Assembly: GCA_023653785.1 (NCBI GenBank) | Contig: JAMKCH010012393.1 | Span: forward strand, 1 to 64,000 | Length of the DNA: 64,000 bases | Reading direction: 5' to 3' | From: Ophioderma brevispina | Lineage: Eukaryota; Echinodermata; Ophiuroidea; Amphilepidida; Ophiodermatidae | In this document: piece after piece, positions 45,036-56,651 of the stretch | How positions within the stretch are numbered: the first letter of the stretch is position 1 | How the letters are laid out: each line of letters begins with the position of its first letter | Notes under the pieces: model-generated | What the model saw: the letters and a program-made list of their open reading frames with translations, nothing else | Told to the model about the DNA's origin: nothing | Databases searched by the model: none | Position numbers and translations under genes: made by a program

Positions 45036-46764
45036 CCTCCCACACTCTCTATAGTACATCCAAGCAACTTGAGAATTTCCAGAACTTTTTTGACACAGCC
45101 ATTGGTTCGGGAGAGGAGCATTTTTGTATCCACATAATCAATAACATCTCAACTAGAGATGTTTTATTTTTATCAAGCACACCGGTGCTCTAAATTATTC
45201 ACCAATCTGGCCCAGTTTAAAAGGCCACCAAAAAAACATCTGATTGGATCATAGCCATTATAACAGAGGCAGATTTCTGTCATCAAGTTTGCTTAGGCCT
45301 GCTTTTCTTTTGGTCTCTGCATTTTGTGCACTATTTGTTTGGGGTTAATTTATCTTTATATTATTTATTTCATCTGTTGCCAGATCTGCTTGGTTCCCCC
45401 CCCCCTCTTTTTTTTTTAAAAGGCACCAACAAATAAGCCTTCAATATTCGATTGAGACATTTTGAGCTATCTTTGGTTTTCTTTTGATGTTACTCCATAT
45501 CCCCAAATTCCCCTTTTATAGGCCTATGTGGTAAATCGGTCAATTGATATTTTTTTTTGGCATGTATACTTTTTATTTTTATATCTTTTATGCTGTTTTT
45601 TTGTACTTTGATATGTGAGTACTGAATGAATATGAATTATGGCAGATATTTGCAGTTGGTGTCTTTGTATCTATAATTGTATTGATTTTTCTCTGTTTTT
45701 TTTTTTTTTTAATTTTTTAGGTTTTTTCTTTTTTTAACTTTTAAAATTTGTCGCTGCCTGACCAGTGATTCATGCCCATTCTGTTTGTATTATAATGTCC
45801 ACATGATTTGGGACTTAGTGGCATTTTCTAGCCTCCTTGTGAGTTTGGGGTATAATAGGCTCATCCCCAGAACCCCTTGATTTTCAGGAATGTTCAAAAT
45901 GTTGGTATCTGAAGCTATATTTTTCTCCTTACAACCCATGTGAAATCTCAGGGCTACAGGAATGCTGGTTTGGAAGTTCTGAGCGAAAATGTGCCCCACT
46001 TCGGTCACCAATAATGAAGGGTTTTTTATTTCCACATCAAACAGGTTGAAATAACAGCATAGAAACATTGCAACTGGGGTTTAAGTTTGAGGCCTTCTAT
46101 CAGGTGAAAACTTTGTAATCTAAATTGGGTAATCCCCCATTAAAGGCCCACTGTAAGTGATATAAAAATATTTTTTTTCTTTTTTTTCTTATTTTTAAAA
46201 ATAAAGGGTAGTTCACCTAAATATGTTCATCTTTAGTTTCAGAAAATCAAAATTTGGTTTTGATGTAGTAAGCATTTATAATGTGGTAGAACACTATTCC
46301 ATTAACATACGTATGGCGGACACAAGAAAATTTGTAAACCAAAAAAAGTTAATATTACCATCCCAAAAAAATCGCAGAACGAAAATGATGTTTAAACAAA
46401 ATAGACTGCTAACTGCCATGAGGGAGTGGTGGAAATATTGTCAAAGCTGATCTTGAGACCCAGGGCATAATACCTACTGAAGGTCAAGGGAAATAGTAGG
46501 CCTGTGGTCCCTCACGAACATCACGGTCAAAACAAGTTCTCACCTACCCGAATAAAGAGCAGTCTATATTTCCGTCGCCCGCATCACATACTGTCATATT
46601 TCACATTCTTTCGGTTTTTTGCGAAATTTCGACCTAATTACTTAGTTATCGAGTTCTCTTGCCATCCACAAAGTTTCCAAATGTGAGAATGCCTATTAAT
46701 TCGTTTAATAATTAATAATATTTTTTGTCATTTTCGGCGTCAAAATCAATCATACTCCCCCATC
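45036..46764. other. Intergenic; T-rich, no gene recognised
   Basis: Poly-T runs at about 45410 and 45695. A fragment like the left end of the element at 22497 lies near 46572. Frames at 45790-46068 and 46223-46450 have no recognised domain. Confidence 0.35.
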
Positions 46765-46949
46765 TTGTTGTTGCTTTGAGATTGTGAGTCACTACTGTGC
46801 CTCTCTTTGATGTCTGTGTAATGTCTGTTTTGTGATTTAAAGGTGAGCAAACATTTCAATATGCCTTTTCCCTGCATTTGTTCTTCAGAAGTCACTTTGT
46901 ACCAAAGTTTGTTCCCACAAGGCCACAAGCAATATTGCCAACAAAGTGA

Positions 46950-47362
46950 CTAGGCCAAGAGCATTAGTTTATAACCTGCAAATAGCCTAATACCAACTGG
47001 AATTTTTTCAGGATAGGCCCAGGATATGTATAGAATAACATACTAAAATTCCCCAAAAATTCCCCCTGAGCTCTCTCTCCAAAATCCAAGATGGCGTCCA
47101 AAGGGCCGTCATTTCTATTTTATCATAACTTTCAACCAGACAAGTTGGAAATACAACAAAGTGTCTATATATTCTGTTTTAAAGGCACAGAGAATCAACA
47201 AAGTCATTATTTTTTTAGACTTAAACACTTCACACTTATCCTGAACTAGATGGGACCAAATGGCCGCCACTTTCTGATTGTCTCAATAACTTGGTAAGCT
47301 CGGCAAGTTAGAAGCACAAATTTAGTGTCTAAACATATGTTTTAAGGCAGTGGCGTAACCAG

Positions 47363-47400
<38 letters not shown>

Positions 47401-47660
47401 CGGGGGGGTTGGGGTTGGTTGGTGGGTGGGTTGGGGGGGCAGGGGCTCAGAAGACCATGCCCCCTTCAGCCCCCCCCAAGTGAACTGACTTTTTGTACAG
47501 TGTCTATGAGAAGGATCCAAATTGACCCCCAAAAAAAGCCTTGTCACCCTCCTTCAGTCCCACCATTTTCATTCAAAGGTCTGGTTACGCCACTGGTTTT
47601 AAAGAAGGCACAGAGAATCGATAATAGAAGCATTATTTAGGGAAGTAGCCAACCCAGAAT
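46950..47660. repeat. Left inverted arm within unit A
   Basis: Reverse complement of about 50980-51570. Shared blocks read outside in: GAGCATTAG, CAGGATAGG, GAGCTCTCTC, CAAGATGGCG, GTGTCTAAAC. It is interrupted by the hAT element at 47348-47595. The opposite arm near 51164-51180 preserves the uninserted sequence. Confidence 0.75.
47348..47595. mobile_element. hAT-type miniature element with poly-G run (unit A)
   Basis: Ends CAGTGGCGTAACCAG and CTGGTTACGCCACTG are perfect 15-base inverted copies. GTTTTAAG before and GTTTTAAA after form a near-perfect 8-base duplication, with one extra G on the left. A run of about 37 G starts at 47365. Same family as 18169-18359. Confidence 0.88.
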
Positions 47661-48299
47661 GGCTTAAAAAAAAACTTGTTCATCTTATTATAGTATCAAT
47701 GATGCAAAAATAGAAAGAGTTTCGGTTACAAATAGTTTTTCCAACAATCAAATTCAACCGCATCTTTGGCAGCATCTTCCACACTAATGTCCATTTATAA
47801 TTGGCACAATCTCATTATCATTGACCTCTAATAATGTCGGTGCAGTGATGGCAAGTTTGACACACATTTTAACTGTACATTGAGGTTTTCAGGTGTATCA
47901 AAAGAATCCAAGATGTTTCTTGCAACTGCCCCCAATCCATCATTTTTGAACCAGGTGTCTGTGTGAATGAGATGTCCGTTTCTACTTAATTTTGCTCATG
48001 TCGCCATACCCTTTAGTTTGAGGCAGAGTGCTACCCATCCATTTTTAAACCGTGAGATAAGTGTTGAAACTGTGACTGATTGCCCATTTTTTGTTTGTAT
48101 GCATTTGTCGGTATCTCCTCAAGTGATTTAGGATGTTGCCCCATAAGTTTAGGAATGGTCATGCATTTATCTATTGTTTTATAAAGCAACCCAGTAAAAG
48201 TCCGCTTAGATCCTATATCACTCCTCCCCTATTACATTTAACCAATCTGCATTCTGCTTTTTGTTTTAATATGTTGTAATATATATAAGCCTCGTTTAA

Positions 48300-49570
48300 G
48301 TCCAAATCTCAGTGGAGGTCTGTCTTTACCACTAATAGTTCATCATCGACCAGGGTTTATAAGGGCTTGGGAGATGTAGCCTGGAGACTTTAGCCCTCAC
48401 AGTCTCTAGGATGTGACGTAAGGGTTTGTGCTCTCCACACTCGAAGTTGAAGGGAGTGCTTTGTACGGCCAATGCCAGTTCTGAGTCTCTTGAGGTTGAC
48501 CCGTGCTTACCTATCACAACGTCGCAGTCTTTGGTCTTGCTAGATGGCTTTCCCACGAAACTGCTTTAGGTTCAAGGTAGAGGATTACCATTGCTCAGAC
48601 CATATGTCAATGATCCAGGATGATCGATAGGGATACTGCGACTGCAGTGTTATGGATTGTGTAGCAAAGTGAGGTGGGGGATTAGGCTACCCGGTTCATC
48701 ACACATCTCTTGGTGAGCTTGATCCTCCTGAAAGTTCCTCCTCCTAAATTTAGAGAAGCTATGCCGACAGAATTGCAATATATTCTACAGGCGTCGCCAA
48801 GGGCACTAACATCTCATCATTGCACATTCAAAATGACATCAATGCGTTGTGTGTGTGACTCTATATTGGTGCAGCGTATTCAGCATTTTGAGTATGCCAA
48901 TACAACAGTTGATGTATGCATTTAAAGTGCGAAAGATGCACCCTCCAATTCCTGAGCGCCTTGTGAGGAGATTGACACAAGACTGAGTCTTGGCAGCTAC
49001 TGTCTTGGTGTGTTTGATGTAAAGTAAGCCGCTGTCCATTTGAACAGCACGGTACTATTGTTGTTGGGGGGTTCTTTGAACAGGTCATCTCCATCTAAGT
49101 GATGTTAAGATCTCTCCTTTGCGCATTGATTTGCAAAGTGAAAAACAGAGCTGACGGTCTTGGATTTGTTGAGTTTCAAGTGTCCTCGGGGATGAATTGG
49201 CTTACATTGATTAGGTCCTTTCGGCAACACCATTTCTTCTAAGACTCAGAAGAATCAGCAGCCATTCCAAGTGCCGTATATCCTATGTAAGGATCTGGTA
49301 CATCTCTCTCTTTGGCATTTTCTGAGAGTAAATGTTTGAAAAGACTGGATTGGGGCCAGGACAGAACCTTGTTGGACACCATTCCAAGGTTTGCGCTTTC
49401 TACTGCATTAAACCCATTTTGATGTCTGCAGGACGAAAGATCTGTCATGGATGATCAGCATTATGAACTTGACAAGCTTGACGTCAGTGAAGGCTTTGAG
49501 TAGCTTGAGGTAGAGACCTCGATGCCAGACTGTATCATACGCAGCAGTTAGATCTATGAAGACTGAAGAC
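48300..49570 (-). mobile_element. Jockey/CR1-like LINE reverse-transcriptase relic (unit A)
   Basis: Read leftward on the minus strand across several frames: D-L-T-A-A-Y-D-T-V-W-H (about 49555-49520), G-V-Q-Q-G-S-V-L-A-P (about 49370), a Y-x-x-D region, then S/G-I-A-P (about 48760) and a C-terminal C-G-E-H and R-H-I-L-E block (about 48440-48400) resembling the Jockey knuckle. Many frameshifts and stops make it non-functional. Relationship to the LINE at 9320 is family-level only. Confidence 0.8.
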
Positions 49571-49854
49571 TAAGTATCCCAAGCCGTCACAGTATGTAGA
49601 AACTAAATGATTTCTATAGTTTCTCCGATGGCAAACTGAATTACATGAATGTTGAAGTTTGTTAAGGATTGGTGGGACAATATGTACATATAAGTAGATA
49701 ATAGTAGTCTCCCGATACACCAACATGACAAGTTAGTGCCCGGACCTATGACAATAACTGACAGCTCGTCTGACTCTGCTATTATAGCTTGAGTTGTTGA
49801 TACAATTAACGTGTCTGTATCTGCTTCTGCCGGCTTTACGAGATGAGGAGTTAA

Positions 49855-50193
49855 AAGTGCTTGTTCCGATTTTTGTGTATCGTTTTCTCTACTTAATATG
49901 AGAGCCTGACACTTTGTTCACACTGACCATCAAGTACCATGGGAAGAAACACGCTTGCGGTTTTGATGCCAGACCCGATAACGCATAGTGCAACGCTCTA
50001 TTCACTACTGTGCTAATATTGATGGTTAACCATTAAAACGGTAGTTTTTATCTGTAACTTGAGAAAGAAATGGATTTGAAAGCTGAAATTTCACGACGAC
50101 AATGAGAAAAATACGGTCTTTCATCTGATATCAAAGTTTATACTACTTCCGGGTAAATCAGGGGGGTCCCAAAGATGATCGGAACAAGCACCT
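49855..50193. mobile_element. TTAA-flanked miniature element, family 3 (339 bp, unit A)
   Basis: Starts AAGTGCTTGTTCCGATTTTT after TTAA (49851-49854) and ends GATCGGAACAAGCACCT before TTAA (50194-50197). Inverted ends of about 18 bases. No coding sequence. Confidence 0.85.
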
Positions 50194-50979
50194 TTAAGGA
50201 GTTGAGAATGATCTGGCTTAAGGGTTAACTGTTTGACACACCCCACAGCTATGTGAGTGGCATTCTGGTTCTGTTAAAAAGCCTAAGGGAACTTTAAAAG
50301 TTCTATAATGTGATCTTTGTCTATGCAACCTATAAGGTGTACTCATCAAGATGCCAAAGAGGGCTGCTCAAGTAAGAATGTGAGTACAAAGGATAAAAAA
50401 GGAGAAGAGGCACAACCTGAAGGCCTATTCCTTTATTATCGGGCATATGTTGCCAAGGTAAGACATCAGGATGTAACATTAGCCTAGATGGACATTACTT
50501 TTAGATGGTGGGGCATGCCTATCTACGCTGTATTTTTCGTAACCACGTCAAGGGGGAAGACAAAATCCAGTGTGAAATTAATTAAAAATGACTAAAATCT
50601 AATAACCATCTTCTTTGCCTAATAAAAGCTGCTCAGTCTCTTGAAAATGAATAAATACTCACCTCATTTTCTTTTCCCCAATATCAGTGACCAATGGATA
50701 CACATAGATACAGATAGGACGATTTTTGGAAAGCTGGCCTAGCAAAACACCCATTATTCGTCAGTTTTTCTCATTTATTACGGTGTTAAAATGACGGGCA
50801 TGTGTTCACATTTCCAAATCGCTAATGTATTTATGAAGCATAGTTAAATGTTAGTACACATTCATTCATTATTATCATTCAAAATACGTATATTTGTCAG
50901 TGCCAATGTGCAATGGCTGCCAAAAGTTGCAGCTGGGACAAGCCGGCTGAAGCTGAGAGATTCCCTGGTCAGGCTGCCA

Positions 50980-51570
50980 CCAGATAAATAGGCATGAACC
51001 CTTAGGAGTTTTGGCCTTTCTAAATATTTTTTTTAGATTCCCTGTACATTAAATCATATAAAAGTTATTTGTAAAAGTTAGGATAAAAGATAAACAAATT
51101 GTGGTCTTTTTTGGTTAGCTATTAGTTTTGGGCACTCTAGAAAATGCTTTTATTAGATTCTTTATGCCTTAAAACATACGTTTAGACACTAATTTGTATT
51201 TCTAATTTGCATATGAAGTTATGATACAATTAGAAAATGGCGGCAATTTTGGACGCCATCTTGATTTTGGGTACTTGTAAGTTTTGAACTCTCAAAATAT
51301 TAACTTCATTGCATTCCTTGTGCCTTAAAACATATGTTCGGGCACTTTATTTGTATTTCCAACTTGTCTGGTTGCAAAGATACGATAAAATTGGAAAATG
51401 GCGGCCATTTTGACCGCCATCTTGAATTTTGGAGAGAGCTCCAGGAGGATTTTCGGGGACTTTTAGTATGTTATTCTACTCCTATTCCTGGACCTATCCT
51501 GAAAAATTCAGCTTGTTATGGCTATTCCAGGTTTTTAGCCCATATGATCTAATGCTCTTGGACTAGAAGG
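50980..51570. repeat. Right inverted arm within unit A, ATGGCGGC-rich
   Basis: Reverse complement of the left arm. It carries AAAATGGCGGC at 51234-51244 and 51395-51405 and GCCATCTTG at 51255-51263 and about 51416-51424. The two modules are themselves a diverged direct repeat of about 160 bases. Confidence 0.75.
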
Positions 51571-51639
51571 GTTAACCTCCAAACTGTAGTAAAGTAATAA
51601 ATCTAGTTTAAATCCAGTTTTTGTCCCCCCCTAAATTTA

Positions 51640-52590
51640 ACCCAGAGCTAGGCACACATTTGTAACCATCTCAAGTAAACAAAAGGTTTGGAGTGATTAA
51701 ATATGTTGACAGACTGACCGGAAACCCTCTGAAACATGATTCTTAAGTTCCGCAAGTGGTGCCTTAAGGAGAGGGGGGCCAAAACAAAGTTTTGTATTCA
51801 GGGGTCAAATTTTTAAAATTGACCAATCATGTTGAAAAGCACACCATGTTATGTGTCTACCATCAGGATTCATGAAAAGGTATAGTTTGTAATATGTACA
51901 GCTTAAAAGTTCGAGTTTATAGGCTAAAAACAGCAAAAATCAATAAAAAAGGGTAATTTCAGTTGTACATCAGGGGTCAAAATTTTAAAATGCTCCGATT
52001 TGATAAAAAGGTGCAAATTCTTGGTGGAGCTCATAGGATAAAATTAAAGGAATAGTTTTGAGTGTCTCAAATGCTATTAAGAAAGTAGGGGGGGTACAAG
52101 ATCAAGCCCCATTGAATGCATGGACGTTGACCTTCTGTGGTCCCCCTACATCGGAAACTAGCATTTTAAGACATCAAACTATCCTTATTTTTAATCTATG
52201 AACTCCACAATAATTTGCACCATTTTTTTGATCGCAAATGCGAAGCAACTTTAAAACTGGACCCCTGTACAACTGAATTGACCCTTATTATTGATTTTTT
52301 GCGTTTTTATCCTATAACTCTGGAACTTATCTGTACTATTATAAACTATACCCTTTTCTGATCCTTATGGTTAGACACATAGCATGGTGTGCTTTTCCAA
52401 CATGATTGTATCAATTTTACAAATGTGACCTCCTGTACAACTTTGTTTTGGGCCCCGCTCTCCTTAAGGCACCACTTGCGGCACTTAAGATCACGTTTCA
52501 GGGGTTCCGGTCAGTCTGTCAACTTATTTAATCACCAAAACCTTTTGTACTTGATTTGTGTTACAAATGTGTGCTAGCTCCAGGGCTATG
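51640..52590. repeat. Palindrome of about 950 bp (unit A)
   Basis: The arms of about 450 bases pair from GAGCTAGGCACACATTTGTA / TACAAATGTGTGCTAGCTC outside. They continue through GTTGACAGACTGACCGGAA, GCAAGTGGTGCCTTAAGGAG, CACACCATG and AACAGCAAAAATCAATAA to about TAGGGGG/CCCCCTA near 52085 and 52165. The centre is near 52115. No transposase. Family unknown. Confidence 0.88.
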
Positions 52591-52599
52591 GGGGTGGCT

Positions 52600-53085
52600 C
52601 GATTCTCCAGGGTGCAAGATAAAAAGGTCCCCTTTTGCTGTAATTTTAATAAAAAGGTCCAAAATTTAGAAGAAAATTTTGCCACTAAAGAGTCCACATT
52701 TTTGTGATAAATTTTCAAAAAAATTCCAAAAAGGGACCATTTTAGGGGGGTTAGGCAACTTGTTACCAAAAGGTCCACTTTTTTTTTTTTTCTCGAAAAA
52801 AAGTCCACTTTTTCAGTCCCCCCCCCAAAAAAACATTATCCTGCGTACGCCCCTGTGGCCATATGAGGATTAGTGGAGCACAAATAATTGACGGTGCCCC
52901 TTCCTGATGCCAATCCACAGTTTTTGGCAGTGGGCATCCGCTTTGCCACCACACCCCTAGCCTGAAAGTCAGCATGACAGAGACAGCGTTGGATCTCCGC
53001 CACTGCCTCTCCAGAGCCAACATCCTGTAGGTAGATTTTTCTTTTAGTTCTTTCAGGTAATCAGCTACCCCGGGGTATCGGATTT
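52600..53085. repeat. Tail of unit A: AAAAGGTCC motif cluster and LINE-like 3' end
   Basis: Repeated AAAGGTCC and GTCCACTTTTT motifs (52615-52820). Then, read on the minus strand, an ATCTACCTACAGGATG and GGAAGGGGCACC-type segment that recurs at 59150-59420 and, in the other strand, at 62905-62995. The last part resembles the 3' end of an RTE-like LINE. That assignment is tentative. Confidence 0.45.
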
Positions 53086-53377
53086 AATCTGTAATAAAGA
53101 GCTATTGATTGAAATTGGAATTCGCTCTCACCCATGTTCAGTTGGACTTGGGCAATGACCTATGATAATAACCCCTTAGGGGACGTAGCCGTCAGTCCCA
53201 TGTACAGAGGTCATACCTGTGCATTCACATCACAGTGTCCGAAAAGAGTGGGGTGATTACCACTGGCTGTCCCAATTCCGTCCCAGTAAAAGGGCCCCCC
53301 AATGGAAATAGCTTCCATGTCAGCTTTCTTGTGCTAATTCCCAGGACATTTTCCGAATAAATCAAAATCAAATCCCA
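53086..53377. other. Spacer between the two 6-kb units
   Basis: About 290 bases present only between the units. It contains TATTGATTGAAATTGG and ends in AATCAAAATCAAATCCC. No gene recognised. Confidence 0.5.
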
Positions 53378-53964
53378 ATCTTTTTGTTGACTTTTGAGAT
53401 TGCTGATGTCACTTTGCCTCGCGTTGAGTGTCTGTGTAATGTCTTGTTTTGTGATTTAAGTGCAACATTTCAATATGCGTTTCCTGCATTTGTTCTTCCG
53501 CAAGTCATTTGTACCAAAGTTGCTTTCTCCCAAACAAATGCAACCAGCATATTGCCTAACCAAAGTGAATGGCAGAGCATTAGTAATCTAACCTGGAAAT
53601 ATCTGATAACAAGCTGAATTTTTCAGGATAGGTCCAGGCATATGAGAGAATACATACTAAAAAGTCCCCCAAAAATCCCCCTTGAGCTCTCTCCACAAAT
53701 CCAAGAATGGTCTTCCAAAATGTGCCGTCAGTTTTCTATTTTTATATCATAACTTTCTCACCCTCCAGTTGGAAATACAAAACAAAGTTTCTATATATAT
53801 GTTTAAGGCACAGAGAATCTAACAAAGTCATTATTTTAGACTTAAACACTCACACCTATCCTAAACGAAGATGGCGAACAAAATGGCCACCACTTTCTGA
53901 TATGTAATCATAACTTGGTAAGTCGGCACGTTAAACACAAATTAGTGTCTAAACATAATGTTAA

Positions 53965-53996
53965 CAGTGGCGTAACCCCGTGGGGGGGGGGGGGGG

Positions 53997-54028
<32 letters not shown>

Positions 54029-54191
54029 AGGGGCGCAGAACCATGCCCCCCTTTCAACACCCTCCCCTCCCCACCCCCAAGTGAACTGGACTTTTGTACA
54101 GTGTCTATGGAGAATGGACCCAATTTGCCCACCCTCCAAAAAGCCTTGTCCCACCCCTCGTCCCCCCATTTTCAAAGGTCTGTCGCCACTG
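53965..54191. mobile_element. hAT-type miniature element with poly-G run (unit B)
   Basis: Same insertion as 47348-47595, with left end CAGTGGCGTAACC and a degraded right end TCGCCACTG. A poly-G tract broken by a T spans about 53982-54026. Confidence 0.85.
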
Positions 54192-54849
54192 GTTTTTTAA
54201 GGCACAGAGAATCTATAATAGAAGCATTATTTTAGAAGTAAAGCCACAACAAGATGCCTGAAAACTTGTTCATCTTATTAAGTATCAATGATGCAAAAAT
54301 AGAAGAGTTTCCAGTTACAAAGTTTTTCATCATTCAACCGCCATCTGGTGCAGCCAATCTTCAACACTACGGTCCTTTATATTGGGCAACAATCGCATTA
54401 TCATTGACATCAATTGTACGTGCAGTGATTGCAAGTTTTGACCACAGCATTTACTGTACAGTGAGGTGTATTCAGGTGTATCAAAGAATCCAAGATGTTT
54501 TTTCTTGCAACTGCCACAATCATCAGTTTGAACAAGGTGTCTGGTGTGAATGAGATGGTCCGTGTTCTATTTTGCACATGTCGGCCATACCCTTTTATTT
54601 TGAGGCAAGAGTGGCTACCATCCATTCTTAAACCGTGATATAAGTGGGAAACTGGGACTGAGTTGCCCGTTTGTATCTATTTGTCGGTATTCCTCAAGTG
54701 ATTAGGAATTTGCCCCCATATTTTCGAACTGTCATGCATGTAATCTATTTTTTAATAAGCTACCCCCCCGTAGTCCCTTAGGATCCTATACACTACCCCA
54801 TATTACTTTAACCAATCCTGCATTCGTTTTGTTTTAAATAGTGTTTGTA

Positions 54850-56140
54850 CTATATTAGCCTCGTTTAAGTCCAATCTCAGTGGAAGGTCTGTCTTTAACA
54901 ACCATCTAATAGTTTTTCATCGACCAGTTTATAAGCTTGGATACTTGTACCTGGCACTGTAGACCTCACAGTCATCTATGATTGACTATGGTTTGTGGCC
55001 TCTCCGACAATCGAAGTTTGAAAGGAAGTGCTTTGGTACGCCAATGCCAGTTCTGAGACTGTTGAGCTTGACCCATGTTTACCTATCAACGTCGCAGTCT
55101 TTGGGCTGGCTATTGGGCTTTCCACAACTGCTTAAGGTTCAGTGAGGATGACCATTGCTCAGACCATCGGCATGTCCAGGATGATCGACATGGACACCGC
55201 GACTGCAGTGTCATGGATTCGTGCTTAGCCCATTGAGGTGGCGGGATTAGGCTACCAGGTTCCATCATCAACACATCTTGGTGAGCTTGATCATCTGAAA
55301 GTTTCCTCCTAAAATTTAGAGGAGCTATGCCGCCAGATTGCAAGATATTCTACCTAGCAGCGTCGCCAAAGGGGGCCCTACAAGTTCTCATCATTGCCAT
55401 CATTCAAAATGACATCAATCTGTTGTGTGTGACTCTATATTGGTGAAGTGTATTCAGGCCTTGAGTAGCCACTACACAGTTGAATGTAATGCATTTAAAG
55501 TGCCGAAAGATGCGCCCCATCCAGTTCCTGAGCAGCTTGTGAGGAGATTGGCACCAGACTGCGTCTTAATTGTCAGCAACGGCCTTGGTGTGTTGATGGA
55601 AAGTAAGGCGGGGCTGTCCATTTGACAGCAAGGTACTTGTTGTTGGTTCCGTGTGACGTTTCATCCTCCATCTATAGTGATGTTAAGATCTCTTTTGCTC
55701 ATTGATTTGCAAGTGAAAACAGAGCTTACGGTCTTGGATTTGCTGAATTTCAAGTGCCATCGAGGGGAGAATTGGCATACAGTGATTCGGTTCTTTCTGC
55801 AACCACCAATTTCTAATACCCTCAGAAGAATCAACAGCCATTTCAAGTGCCGTATCATCTATGTAGGAATACTGTGAACCAAGTCTCTCTTTTGGCATTT
55901 CTGAGATGTTAATGTGAAAAGACTGGATTGGCCAGACAGAACCTTTTTGGACACCATTCCGAAGTTTGCGCTTTCTACGTGACAATTACCCTTTTTGATG
56001 TCTGCAGGACGAAAGATCTGTCTGGATAGCAGCATTATGACCTTTGACAGCTTGACTTCAGGGAAGGCTTTTGAGTATCCTTGAGTAAGAGACCTCGATT
56101 CAGACTGCAATCATACGCAGCAGTTAGATCTATATATAAG
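54850..56140 (-). mobile_element. Jockey/CR1-like LINE reverse-transcriptase relic (unit B)
   Basis: Duplicate of 48300-49570. The minus strand shows L-R-N-G-V (about 55960), then Y-I-D-D (about 55865-55854), the catalytic Y-x-D-D motif, then S-G-G-I-A-P-L-N-F-R-R (about 55340-55308). D-L-T-A-A-Y-D is broken near 56125. Frameshifted throughout. Confidence 0.82.
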
Positions 56141-56437
56141 ACTGAGAATAAGTATCTCAAGCCGTCACAGTATATAGAACTAATGATTTCTTAGTTTTTC
56201 CGATGGCAAGCTGAATTTTCCTGAATATTGAAGTTGTTAAGGACATTGTCGTACAATATGTACATAGCTGTAGTAGATTAATAGTAGTCCGCCCCATACA
56301 CCAACATGACAAGTTTAGTGCCCGGACTCGATTACAATAACTGACAATCTCGTTCTGACTCCTGTATAGCTAGAGTTGTTGATACAAGTAACGTGTCTGT
56401 ATCTGCTTCTGTCGGCTTTATGGAGATGAGGAGTTAA

Positions 56438-56651
56438 AGTGCTTGTTCCGATTTTTTTGGTTATTGGTTTCTCTACTATAATTCACACGAGAGCCTGGCC
56501 ACTTGTACCCACTAACAATCAATTACCATGGGAAGAACCAAGCTTGCGTTTGATGTTAAGAATGCGAATGAGAAAAAATACGGTCTTTTCATCTGAATGT
56601 CAAAATTTATCTACTTACTACGGGTAATTTCAGGGGGGGTCCCACAGACCT
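56438..56651. mobile_element. TTAA-flanked miniature element, family 3, internally deleted (unit B)
   Basis: Starts AGTGCTTGTTCCGATTTTTT after TTAA (56434-56437), and TTAA is at 56652-56655. Roughly 100 internal bases and the right inverted end are missing relative to unit A. Confidence 0.75.

Larger units (their letters stand above)
46765..53085 (+). repeat. Unit A of a 6.3-kb direct tandem duplication
   Basis: The order of landmarks matches unit B throughout: GTCTGTGTAATGTC start, inverted left arm, hAT element with poly-G, minus-strand reverse-transcriptase relic, TTAA element, inverted right arm, 950-bp palindrome, GGTCCACTTTTT block and CTTCCTGATGC...ACATCCTGTAGGTAG end. Nested elements are shared, so duplication (or assembly doubling) came after all insertions. 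Confidence 0.92.

Noticed and set aside
47329..47547. Poly-proline frame (also 53908-54175 and the poly-glycine frame at 53915-54235)
   Set aside because: Translations of the poly-G runs in the hAT elements.
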